This document shows, piece by piece, positions 48,511 through 58,324 of a DNA stretch of 64,000 bases. The notes below the pieces were generated by a model that did not search any database, was not told the origin of the DNA, and saw nothing but the letters and a program-made list of their open reading frames with translations. Position numbers and translations under genes: made by a program. The stretch comes from Monomorium pharaonis (Eukaryota; Arthropoda; Insecta; Hymenoptera; Formicidae): contig NC_050476.1 in the NCBI RefSeq assembly GCF_013373865.1, positions 8,944,501 through 9,008,500 on the forward strand. The letters are read 5' to 3'. Each line of letters opens with the position of its first letter. The first letter of the stretch is position 1.

Positions 48511-49606
48511 ATGTCAGAACTTGAAAAAATTTACTACGATCCGACGCATTACGTGGGTTAGTCGGTTGTGGATAATCTAACACGTGCTGTTAAACCAAAT
48601 TTTTCGCGTGACAAAGTCACGTGCTGGCTCGAATCGCCAGACGCGTACACACTACACAGATCTTTACGGCGAAAGTTTCCACGTCTGCATTACAACGTAA
48701 CAAATATCGACGACGTATGGGAAGTCGATTTGATCGAACTACGGAATCTCAAAAGTTACAATGACGGATATTCTTATCTATTCGTGATTATCGATATGCT
48801 CAGTAAATTCGTCTGGGTTGAACTGATGCGCGACAAAACGAGCAATACTGTAATAAAAGCTTTTCAGCGTACTCTCGAGAACGAAAGGTTTACCCACATA
48901 CCTGCAAACGGACAAAGGCAAAGAATTTATTGCGCAAACAGTGCAAAAGTTTTTGAAAGAAAACGATATCCGTTTTCGTGTAGCGCGTAATCCAAACATC
49001 AAGGCTGCGATCGTTGAACGTTTCAACAGGATGTTGAAAAAGAGAATGTATTTTACGCATAAAAATACGCAACGATACATTGATGTTTTGTAAGATATCG
49101 TTAGTGCGTACGATCATACCCGACACTCTTCCACCAAAATGCAACCGGCGATCGTGACGAGAGAAAACGCACGAATCGCGCGTAAAAATATAACTCGACG
49201 ATGGAACAGCGAGAAACTAAAACGTAAAGCTAAATATCATATCGGAGATCTCATTCGCGTCAGTAGAGTGAAAGCTACCTTCGAGAAAGGATACGAGGCT
49301 GGTTGGAGAGGGAAATATTTCGAATTCACCGTGTTCTCGAAAATCTCGTGTGTACGAACTGAGTGATTTAGCGGGAAAAGTCATAGACGAGATTTTTTAT
49401 GAACAGGAATTAGCGCAAGTCGAGAAAATTTGCGAGAAGAGGAGTTTATTGTCGATCGAATAATAAAAAGTAGAGGTCGCGGTGAAAATAAACAAGTGCT
49501 GGTCCACTGGCGTGGTTACCCCAGTAAGTTCGACAGTTGGATTTCTGCTTCAAATTTAGTCACTCTTCGAGATGAAGGAAGATCATTTTTACGTCGTTTT
49601 TTTTAG
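48511..49606 (+). pseudogene. int: Polinton integrase with chromodomain-like tail
   Basis: The start reads MSELEKIYYDPTHYVG, then a stop at about 48559. The catalytic core has Asp in VWEVDLIELRNLKSY (about 48720), Asp in LQTDKGKEF (about 48905, another frame) and Glu in AAIVERFNRML (about 49010), so the DDE triad is complete. YHIGDLIRVSRVK marks the SH3-like part, and HWRGYPSKFDSWI (about 49500-49545) is a chromodomain-like signature. Frames change near 48900, 49095 and 49330. The enzyme would join the element to host DNA. Confidence 0.88.
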
Positions 49607-49636
49607 CAATAGCAGTAAGCGTCATTTTTTGAATAA

Positions 49637-50909
49637 TTGGGCGTCATTTTTCACTACGGAATTACCACAGACTTTACACTTACACGGGGAATGGGAATCG
49701 CGCTTAACGAGATTCAATTTCCCAATACGTTTTTTTATATAAATTCTAACGACAACTCACTCAAATTCATGGATATTGATCGGAAGGATAAAGACAATAA
49801 AGACAATAAGTTAACAACGACGGAAGCTACAATACCGAGTGGTATTTACAAAGACATCAAACAACTTTTTTCAGCGCTTAATTTCGCGTGTAGAAAAATC
49901 GGAGCACATTTTCTTTTTAAAAATAGTAAGGATATCACTTCAGAAATCTATATCAGCATCAAATGTCCAAGCGAATGTCAAAAAATTCATCATTTAAATG
50001 TTTCCGACAATCTTCTAAATATAACAGGCTTCTCAAAAAAGAACCTCCCTGTGCTCACGGTATTGAAGCCTAATTTCATGAAAGATTTCTATACGGCAGC
50101 TTTTATGAGATTCGACGGTAGGAGTATCTCAGGATTACAGAGCGTTAATCCTTATAATTTGATACGTGGAATTCCTAATAAAATATTCGTTTACTGCAAT
50201 ATTTGTGAACCCTATATAACCGGCGTTATGTGAAGTCTCCACTTCTTCGAATAGTACCGACCAAATTGAATCCTCATAATTACACATTCGGCACGTATCA
50301 AGCGTGTTATGAGTGACACACTCATACCGATAAGAAAGATGTAGCACCGATGACGTAAGTCGATCAGCTGCAGCAGTCAGCAACGAGCACATTGCGCGAG
50401 GTTCCGCGCAATCCGCTCGACAATTAGTGCAATGTTCCTTAGACAGCACTTGCTGTCTAAGCAAGATTTTGAAATACTGACCGATTTACGCCCTCACGCA
50501 ATCCTCCCCTTCTCTCAATCCGACTACCGAATTTACAGATATATAAACCGCCAAAAGAAAGTGAGGGACGGGTCAATCCGAAGTCGACAATCCGAGATAA
50601 CACACGACACTCTGCTTTGCGGGGTCGCGATCTAACCGTACACTGTAAACAGACATTATAATAAAAGTGCTCAACACAAAGAGTGGTGTGTAGTGACTAA
50701 ATACCCTCCTCGCGAGATCTCTGGCAGCCCTAATGTACTTCTAACGAGGGGTACAACAAGCGAGATATTTTTCTCCCCCGCATTACATTCCATTACGTCG
50801 AATAAATTTCCGCACGATCGAAATAGATATAAGAGACGAGTTTGGTAAAGCAATACTATTTTTAAACGGGACGTCAACGGTGACGTTGCACTTTAGGCGC
50901 TTCAAGTAA
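49637..50909 (+). pseudogene. Polinton minor capsid (penton) protein
   Basis: The first part (to 50233) has GIALNEIQFPNTFFYI and KIFVYCNICEPYITG. A one-base frame change near 50232 leads to SPLLRIVPTKLNPHNYTFG. The gene is then split by a solo LTR and continues RYFSPPHYIPLRRINF to a TAA at 50907-50909. Such proteins form the vertices of the predicted capsid. The single jelly-roll fold is known for the family but not visible by eye. Confidence 0.8.
50305..50758 (+). mobile_element. Solo LTR (454 bp) in the penton gene
   Basis: It starts TGTTATGAGTG and ends GGGGTACAACA, with TGTT..AACA inverted ends and a 4-bp duplication AGCG on both sides (50301-50304, 50759-50762). A TATATAAA box lies near 50540 and an AATAAA near 50660, as expected of an LTR read on this strand. 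The penton frame runs straight through when the LTR and one AGCG are left out, which supports the borders. Confidence 0.88.
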
Positions 50910-50953
50910 TTTACTCGTTAACAAAAAAAAGTTAAAATAAATACAGCGTAAAT

Positions 50954-51394
50954 ATGGTACTAGAAAAAGAGGAGAGACTATTATAATTCGTCGAGTTGAC
51001 TTGGTGGAATAGAACTCAAGTTTTCGTCGACTCGTCATATCAACGAGGGCACAGAATCAGGAGTTTTCTCGGAGGATTATTTAGAAAAGCGCTACCTTTC
51101 CTGAGTAAAGGTGTACGTACGTTCGGCAAAGAAGCTTTACATGCTAGTATTAACGTGATAGAGGATGTTGAAAATAATATTCCGTTGAAGGAGGCGCTCA
51201 GAAATCGATTCAAAAAATCTCGAGGAAATCTCAAAAAAAAGCCGTAGAAAAAATAAAAAATCTAATAAAGGGGTCAGGATATAAAATATTGTCGAAAAAG
51301 TTGACACTTCAGTTTTCCTTCGGTAAATTGTCGGTTGCATCGCAACAAGGAGGTCAGCTTCGCGTAAACGCCGGACGAACAAAAAGAAAACATT
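50954..51394 (+). pseudogene. Small Polinton protein with Gly-rich hydrophobic segment
   Basis: After a stop at 50984 it reads GHRIRSFLGGLFRKALPFLS, then KEALHASINVIEDVENN. A frame change in the A-run near 51237 leads to LSVASQQGGQLRVNAGRT and a basic end before TGA. The SFxGGLFRKxxPFLSKG pattern is typical of a conserved small Polinton protein, compared by others with adenovirus membrane-lytic or core proteins. The role here is inferred. Confidence 0.65.
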
Positions 51395-51592
51395 GAAAAG
51401 CAATACGCTGAGAAAATAAATGGTTAAAAGATTGACGAAGAAAAAAAAGACTCGTTCGGTAAGCGGTAAAACTAAAAAGTCTTCAACAAAAAGAAAACAT
51501 TGAAAAGCAATACGCTGAGAAAATAAATGGTTAAAAGATTGACGAAGAAAAAAAGACTCGTTCGGTAAGCGGTAAAACTAAAAAGTCTTCAA
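51379..51592 (+). repeat. 107-bp tandem duplication over a tiny basic ORF
   Basis: ACAAAAAGAAAACATTG starts at 51379 and again at 51486. The copies differ by one A in an A-run. Each holds the start of a Lys/Arg-rich peptide (MVKRLTKKK, then TRSVSGKTKKSS in copy 1). The duplicated junction gives both frames the same end, TKRKH then stop. Beyond copy 2, HRKKRSVSDIFS follows. Such short basic peptides may bind DNA in the particle. Confidence 0.85.
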
Positions 51593-51674
51593 CTACGAAA
51601 TAACATCGTAAGAAGCGTAGTGTGTCTGATATATTTTCTTAATCATTTGTCGAAAGTTAATGGGGTGAGAAAAT

Positions 51675-51745
51675 AAAGTGGCCTTCATTTGGACACAGAA
51701 CAATTGGACACAGTGCAAATAGATACAGTGTAAATGGACACAAAA
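51675..51745. repeat. GGACACAG-rich fragment at the major capsid breakpoint
   Basis: Units like ATTGGACACAGTGCAAATAG and TGTAAATGGACACAAAAT. It is the inverted partner of 47884-47975. The start of the major capsid gene is missing just here. Confidence 0.6.
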
Positions 51746-51754
51746 TAATGTACA

Positions 51755-52798
51755 CGTACCCAGAAAGTTGGCCCTGTAAAGCATTTGTTACATTCTATGT
51801 TCAATCAAATCGATGTATATTTTAATCAAAAACTCTATCGTGCGTACATCGAGGCACTATTAAACTATGCTTCACCCGCAAAATCTTCCCATCTGACTGC
51901 TTGCTTGTGGGACATAAATACACCTGGTTTCATGAACACTCACGTAGATTCCGCGACACCAAATGCCGCTCTCGTGAGACGCTCGCGTTATATTCAGTCA
52001 GGTCATGCGTTAGATCTCATAGGACATCTTCATTGCGACGTTTTCAATCAGATTAAATTTTTAATTAACGGTGTAGAAGTTAGAATGAAACTCGTCCGCT
52101 CGAAAGATTCTTTCTGTTTAATGGAATCTACTTCTATGTCGAAAATTTGGATTTTAGACGCTAGTCTATTCGTAAGAAGAGCAAAAATAAGCCCCGATGT
52201 ATTACTCGCTTACGCTAAAATGCTGAATAAGACAACTGCCAAGTATCGTCTCACGAGAATAGAGGTTAAAACGTTTACGTTACACTCGGGTCTCGTAGAA
52301 AAATCGGTAGATAACGTGATCCTCGGCCAACTACCGAAACGTGTAATTGTCGGTTTTGTAGATAACAAAGCGTTTAACGGCGGTAGAAAATTAAATCCGT
52401 TTAATTTCAAAAACTACGATATAAATTTCGCTCTACGTCGACGGTGTACAAGTCCTTAGTAGACCATTACAACCGAACTTTTTGAAAGACAAAACGCTCT
52501 ACGTCGAAGCCTATCATACGCTTTTTTCCGGAACCGGTATTCACTTTTTGAAGGAGGACAATTCTATAAGTAGAGAAGATTAAGCCGATGGATATACACT
52601 TTTCGCTTTCGATCCACTCCCGATTTATCCGCAAATTGTGCCGGACATTGGAGTCTCGTGAAACATGGCAGTTTACGATTAGAAGTACGATTCGCAAAGG
52701 TATTATCCACAATCGTTAACTGTATCGTTTATGCCGAATTTGGTAACGTTCTAGAAATCGACTGTTCTCGTCAAATTATTGTTGACTTTTCTGATTAG
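51755..52798 (+). pseudogene. Polinton major capsid protein (double jelly-roll), 5'-truncated
   Basis: It opens in QKVGPVKHLLHSMFNQIDVY and continues SGHALDLIGHLHCDVFNQIK and KLVRSKDSFCLM. One base is off near 52430, then YVDGVQVPSRPLQPNF, SGTGIHFLKEDNSIS, FAFDLTPDLSANCAGHWSLV and a C-terminus ending in QIIVDFSD and TAG (52796-52798). Related proteins build the hexon-like shell. Roughly the first 100 residues of the family's usual length are missing, replaced by the repeat fragment at 51675-51745. Three or more small frame breaks. Confidence 0.88.
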
Positions 52799-52841
52799 AT
52801 TTTTACGCCTGATTCGGTAACTGCATGAAAAAATTATATCC

Positions 52842-52925
52842 TCACCACCACCACCACCACTACCACCACCACCACCACCATCACCACCAGCACCAGCACA
52901 AACTAACCCCATCATCACCACTACC
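52842..52925. repeat. (CAC)n-rich repeat
   Basis: CCACCACCACCA with CAT, CAG and TAC interruptions. It directly follows the major capsid gene. His-rich or Gly-rich ORFs through it are repeat translations. Confidence 0.85.
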
Positions 52926-53039
52926 ATCACTTTCTTTGACGATATTTTCAAAATCATACAGAGAAGAGAAATAAATTTTGTACGAGACACGAAGATAGTC
53001 ACCTCGTTTTAAAAGAGTGAAGCAAACAATAACTTATAA

Positions 53040-53723
53040 CCATAGATATAGTCATCGACATTCAAGGCTTTCAGGATATCGAGGAAAAATTTATTCCAAA
53101 AGAAATACCGTTGTCGCACTTAACGTCTCAATTATCGGCCATTGGATTACGCTGCCTCCTTGCTCGTTTGACAAATTACCCGCAAGTTCAAGGCGTGAAA
53201 ACAATTGGCTTACACAAAATTACCACGGTATCGAGTGGTTCGACGAAGAAGCCAATTCTAGTTTTTTGTGAGCCAACTACATGACATTACGCGCGAGGCT
53301 TGCTGCATCTTTACCAGGGGGCAGGAAAAAGCAAGTTACTTGCGTGATCTTCTCTCCAGAAACATATATAATCTGAAAGCAGATTCATCGGCATTCAAAT
53401 ATTTACTTAATGACGAGGAGTTCGGTCACCGCTGTACTCATCACGGACTTCGCACTAACGTAAAATTTTATTGTGCGTTACGTAACGCTTACAAATTGAA
53501 ACGTTGGTTAAACGAACCATCCAGCCGAAACTCGAACCACGCCAGTCCCACTAACGACGACGAAGAAGAAGAAGAAGAGGAAGAAGAGATCACGCAAAAC
53601 GTAGAAGTAAAACGTCGAAGTTCCGTCATCAGTCGAAGAGAAAGAAAATTATTTTTTCGAAACGACGACGGACAAGGACAAAACCAGCGACATACAATCA
53701 TCGCCCGTTCTTACCAGTCGTGA
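53040..53723 (+). pseudogene. Conserved unknown protein of insect Polintons
   Basis: Starts near IVIDIQGFQDIEEKFIPKE, then after a frame change SIIGHWITLPPC and SRRENNWLTQNYHGIEW. After another (about 53265) ACCIFTRGQEK, SRNIYNLKADS and FYCALRNAYKLKRWLNE. It ends in an acidic and basic tail (DDEEEEEEEEEITQN). The IDIQGF start recalls exonuclease folds with an acidic first motif, but I cannot confirm that. Similar sequences occur in insect genomes near mobile elements. Confidence 0.5.
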
Positions 53724-53815
53724 GCTATCACTATCCTCTCACAAAAACGATAGCTCGGCTAAAGAAAACACTGAAATTACGCAAACGATTCCACTCTCCC
53801 GGTCGTCGCCTTCGT

Positions 53816-54238
53816 ATGAATTCACTGGAAATTTTACGTGCGTTGCGATAACTGAATGCCAAGTATGTCGGCGTCTATCCTGCAAACAGACTATCGAGGG
53901 GCGAATACTGGGTCGCATTTTACGTCGATAAACGCGGAACAGAAACATATTTCGATAGTTACGAATTACCGCCCTTGGACTCCAGATTCCTCCTACGACT
54001 GCAATGAAACTCAGTGCTATACCAATGGAATACCGAGCCTTTACAAGAATTACTCTCACAAACTTGCGGACAATACTACTGTGTTTTTTTATATTTTATG
54101 TCTCGCGGTTATAATCTTAATCGGTTTCTTAATTTATTTTCTTCCGATTGTAAACACAATGACCGGCGAATAGTAGAAATATTTAATAAAATTTTTACGC
54201 ATAAAGAAATAAGAAAATATATAAAATCTCAAGCGTAG
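53816..54238 (+). pseudogene. Adenain-like (Ulp1-type) cysteine protease
   Basis: An ATG at 53816 gives MNSLEILRALR and a stop, then AKYVGVYPANRLSRGEYWVA, ETYFDSYELPP and, after a stop and frame change, LQELLSQTCGQYYCVFLYFM. The Asp and the Cys in TCGQYYC are in place. The family's catalytic His (GxHW) reads Tyr here (GEYW), a C-to-T change. Such proteases mature capsid proteins. It ends RKYIKSQA and TAG. The His loss, stop and frame break show it is dead. Confidence 0.82.
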
Positions 54239-55659
54239 TGCCATATGCAATTTTGTATTTCTAGAAAGTAAGGTATACAAATAAATAATGTAAAGGTATG
54301 CAAAAAAATAATGTAAGGTATACAAATAATAATTTTTAAATATTTATTTTAAGCAACGTCTAATTTTTTCTCGTTTCCTTTCATAATATGTAGTTATTAT
54401 TTAATATAAGAGTCAAAACATACTCGTCATTCCTGCTTTCAGCTTAAGTATTACTAGAAAATATAATATTAAAAAAAGATCTCACTTACAAAGCATCTTT
54501 TTGTCCTGTAAATCTTTATTCCCGTTTACAAAAACCTCATACCTGACCCGCTCCCCCACTGAGCAAGATGCTCGGATCTAAGATCTGACATTTCGTTTTC
54601 CTCATGACAGCTTTGTCATTTCCCCGGCAGGATTCTAGTTCCAAAATATTCTCTCACTCTCTGTTCAAAATCTAGTAGTATGCACAGGGTAGCCAATAAA
54701 ACCTCTGGGCAGCTATAGGGTGCCAATCAAAAATGCTTCTTTAAACTTTTACCCCTTCAGTGACGTCATTCCGTCTAGACCCCCCACCCAGGACCAGACG
54801 GAGGGAAAGAGAGTTTGTTTTAACGCCAGAGAGAGGAGTGGGGGTTTGTTTTGACGCCCCATAGCTTGCTATATACTACTGATACGCAGCGGTATTATTC
54901 CGTCGTATTCTAGTGATGGCGCGATCACGTGCTGGCAGCATGCTTCGGTGTGGCGCGAGATAATTTTTAGTGACTCCGTGAATTTTCGAATCGTTCACTG
55001 AGCGTAACTCGGCGGCTGATTTCCGACGGCGATGAGAATCAATATCGCGCTCCTTCGGCTTCGTCACTAAATCACCGAAACGCATTCGCTAATGATTTCG
55101 ACTAAAGTCGATTGAGATTTACTTCAACAAAAGACGTGTGAACACGACGGATCGAGATGATCTGTCTGCCTTTTTCTTCACTCGCTCTTTTGAAAACAGA
55201 TCGCGCCTCATACGTCTGGTTTTGCAGCTACCTTGATCTTTTGCAAGACTCGCCGCAGACACCGCCCAAGCTCCGCGCGAACATATCACCCGCCTCGAAA
55301 CCTTGGTTTCGATATACGTTAACGAGATTCCTCGGTCTATAAATCGCTTTGGAGTTCGCTGTGCGCGAGTAACCCCTCTCGATGAGCGGACACTTTCTTC
55401 GGTGCCGCCCGCCGTGATGGCCTGAGATGCGCTGCTGTGGATTTTTCTTTAATCGGCTTTATTTACATATAGTGGTGGAGCAACGCGATGAATTGTCAAG
55501 CTGCCTGTCCAATGTCGCGCTCCCTACGCCTGTCTCGCCTCGATTGGTTGCCGTTTTGCCCTAGATTTGATCAACTACACATATCGTTCGTTATCTCGGA
55601 TATCATCTGCCGTTTTAGAGATCGGAGTTCATGTCGTTTGCTTAAGCTCTATTTACTAG
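54239..55659. other. Stretch with no recognised gene; possible LTR-like or leader sequence
   Basis: AAGGTATACAAATAA-type short repeats at 54270-54330 follow the protease. From about 54690 to 55560 the sequence is GC-richer with runs such as GACCCCCCACCCAGGACC and no ORF with a domain. It could hold the Polinton right end or part of another retroelement, but I found no paired repeat. Confidence 0.35.
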
Positions 55660-55877
55660 CGGTTGTCCGTTTATTACTGTGTCTGTTTGTTACTGTGTCC
55701 GTTTGGTCTGTGCGCATTGGTCTGTGTTCGTTTCTCATTATGTCCGTTTGTTACTGTGTCCGTTTGATCTGTGCGCATTTGGTCTGTGTCCGTTTCGCAC
55801 TGTGTCCGTTTGTTACTGTGTCCATTTCACTCAACCTGCTGTGTCCGTTTATTACTGTGCGCATCTGAGACTCACTC
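55660..55877. mobile_element. Right-arm fragment of the CGGACACAG foldback family
   Basis: Units like TGTGTCCGTTTGTTACTG and GTGCGCATTTGGTCTGTG lead to GCGCATCTGAGACTCACTC, the same terminus as the element in polB (44235). The left arm is absent. Confidence 0.7.
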
Positions 55878-55893
55878 AAATAATACGTGACTA

Positions 55894-56217
55894 AAGTTGG
55901 CCCCTCCTATTGTAAAATTTGGCTTTCTAGACTGTATAACTAATAATGACTGTAACCATTTGTTTGGTGGTTGTTCACTGAAGTTTGGTAGTCCATCCTC
56001 AATGATCGGTAATCAAAATTGCAATAAATAATATGAAAAAAAGACATATGCGCGTGAAGTTGGCCCCTCCTGTCGTTAAATTTGGCTTTCCAAACTGTAT
56101 AAATAATAATGACTGTAACCATTCGTTTGGTGGTTGTTTACTGACGTTTGTTAGTCCATTCTCAATTATCTGTAGTCAAAATTACAATAAATAATACGAA
56201 AAAAGGCATACGCGCGT
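55894..56217. repeat. 163-bp tandem duplication
   Basis: AAGTTGGCCCCTCCT begins at 55894 and 56057. Each copy runs to ATATGCGCG or ATACGCGCG. The copies are about 90% alike. No coding content. Confidence 0.85.
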
Positions 56218-57269
56218 ACACTAATTTTGTCATATCATTGAAGTATATGCTAATAAGTCATTGAAGTATATGCTTTTATTTTTTAAGAGAGCATTACATT
56301 TCGTGAGTTGTTGCAGCTGCATTTTACAATAGTTGCATATTACAATAGAAACATTGTAGCATCTGTAAAAAAAGAATTGGAGAAGTCAATTTGTGCTATA
56401 TTATGAACAAGTATATATTATTCAAAATTTGGAACATTTTGTGTAACTCTAAAAGAATTTATTCAACATCATTTATTCTTGAATGTTATTTTTTCAAAAA
56501 TTTGTAAGAAAGAAAAGTAACAAAGAGAAAAGGAACATAAGAAAGTTATAGGAGTAAAAAAGGAAAATTCTAGAAAATTTCAATAATCAACGTTATATGT
56601 ATACATTTCCATTTTTACTTCTTAAGCGTTTTTAAATCTAAATGAAAATTGAAAACTTCTGAATGAATTAAATATAAATAAATTAAAAGTTTCAAATTTA
56701 CTAGTACTTTCTTTTATTTATAAGTAAAAAGCAAATGTTGCGAGCAACATTAGCCACTAGAAGGTTTAAAATTTTACTAGACAGAGCACTAGTATCGTAG
56801 CAACATAATTTACGGTTTTATTGAGATTATATGTGATCGATTGTATTGCTAAGTTTTATACATTTATTATTTTGTATAAGAATTTATTTATTCTTATATT
56901 CTTTGAGAAATTATATTTTTTAAAAATATCTATTTATTAAGAAAGTAAACAAATATGATATTAACATATTATTAATATTATGAAAGAGACGAAGACGGTA
57001 TTATGATTCTTGTAGATATGAACACTCGTAATATTTTTGTAATATTATTAGGTAAATTAAATTCTAGTAATTACTTACGGATGTATTTATTTAATACTCA
57101 GCTATGCAGTACTAAATATATAAATACACAATAAATTGAGGTGTAAAGAAACATCACTTGGATGCATCCGGATATCACTTTGAAGAACAAAAACAACATT
57201 GATATCTTATGAACAACATTGGCAAATAAAAGAAATTAATATTAAAAATATGTTCATATTTAAATATAT
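56218..57269. other. AT-rich stretch without visible gene
   Basis: No ORF with a domain. A short duplicated TCATTGAAGTATATGCT occurs near 56235-56270. Confidence 0.5.
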
Positions 57270-57401
57270 TGTAACCGCGCTCGCGAGCGACGGCCAACTT
57301 CGCTTCCGTCCCTAGTCGCGGCCCTGAGCCGTCCGGGTGTCGGGACGACCGTTTCTCGTAATTTCTCGATGTAATACGTAGTTAGGCGCCAGGTACGTTA
57401 A

Positions 57402-58324
57402 GGTGCGAATTCATGCAGCGAGAAATCGTTGGCGACTTGGGAGAAGTGGGGGAAAAGTGACGCCAGCGACAAGTATCCGTCGCTTTTCTCCCGGTACATA
57501 TTCATGTGACGACAAATCGCTAGCGACTTCAATGTCAGTAAAAGGCTAATAATTGCGGAGAAATAATTATTGTTTGTAATAAAAATTGAAGAGTAGTAAA
57601 TAAAAATGAAGGTGACAATACGTACAAACGGAGTGTATACCGCTCAGTGTGCAAATAATTTGAAAATAGCTATAACAACCCAGATAGCACAAAATATTTA
57701 TAAAATATTTATAAAAAGAAAAAATATTTATAATAAATATTTTGTACATATTTTTATGTCCGAGTTTGTCAGGTATAAAAAAATTATGATAAACATTTAT
57801 GAAAATATTGAAAATAAATATTTATACTATTAATTATTATCAAAGAATATTTCACGTTCATATATCATAAATATTTTTCAGTACATTTTAAAAATATATT
57901 CTATATAATGTTGATAATATTTTTTGTATCATTTCTAAATGGTTTATGAAAAATAATTATATAATCTTTAAAAAATATTTTTTGAAAATAAATTTGTAAA
58001 ATATATTTATAAATATTTATGATAATATTTTGTGCTATCTGGGAAGAGCCGTCAAGAAGCGATTGCAACTGCTGTAATGTTTGAGTTGCAGAGAACGCAG
58101 AAGAAGCGAGATTACAAAAAGAAGCAGTGTTCACGATTATTCATATTGCTCCTTCTTTTCCTTTCCCCCATGGATATCCGAATATTGCTCCTTGAAAGGT
58201 GCGATGTGGCGACTTGTCGATGCTGTTCAGACAGGACGAACTTCCGACGATTTGTCGCTACTACACAATATCTATGTAGAGGGGGAAAGTCGCCAGCGAT
58301 TTCTCGCTGCATGAATTCGCACTT
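57402..58324. mobile_element. TTAA-flanked element (piggyBac-like non-autonomous)
   Basis: The left end GGTGCGAATTCATGCAGCGA and inverted right end AAGTGCGAATTCATGCAGCG are flanked by TTAA on both sides (57398-57401, 58325-58328). The paired ends extend about 37 bp. Inside are more GCGACTT-type repeats and a nested word-type element. TTAA duplication is the piggyBac hallmark. No transposase ORF. Confidence 0.82.
57679..58043. mobile_element. Word-type element built from AATATTTATAA
   Basis: It starts CCCAGATAGCAC and ends GTGCTATCTGGG with AA on both sides. The interior is almost only AATATTTATAAA-like words. It is nested in the TTAA element. Confidence 0.85.

Larger units (their letters stand above)
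40943..54238 (+). mobile_element. Fossil Polinton/Maverick
   Basis: Eleven or so genes on one strand, in order: polB, ATPase, core-like, small unknown, integrase, penton, small membrane-active-type, basic peptide, major capsid, conserved unknown, protease. This set defines Polintons, which are virus-like DNA transposons with capsid genes. The 13 kb shown includes later insertions (at 43452, 46493, 46662 and 50305). I did not find the long terminal repeats or 6-bp target duplication. Every gene is broken, so the element cannot move or form particles. Confidence 0.9.
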
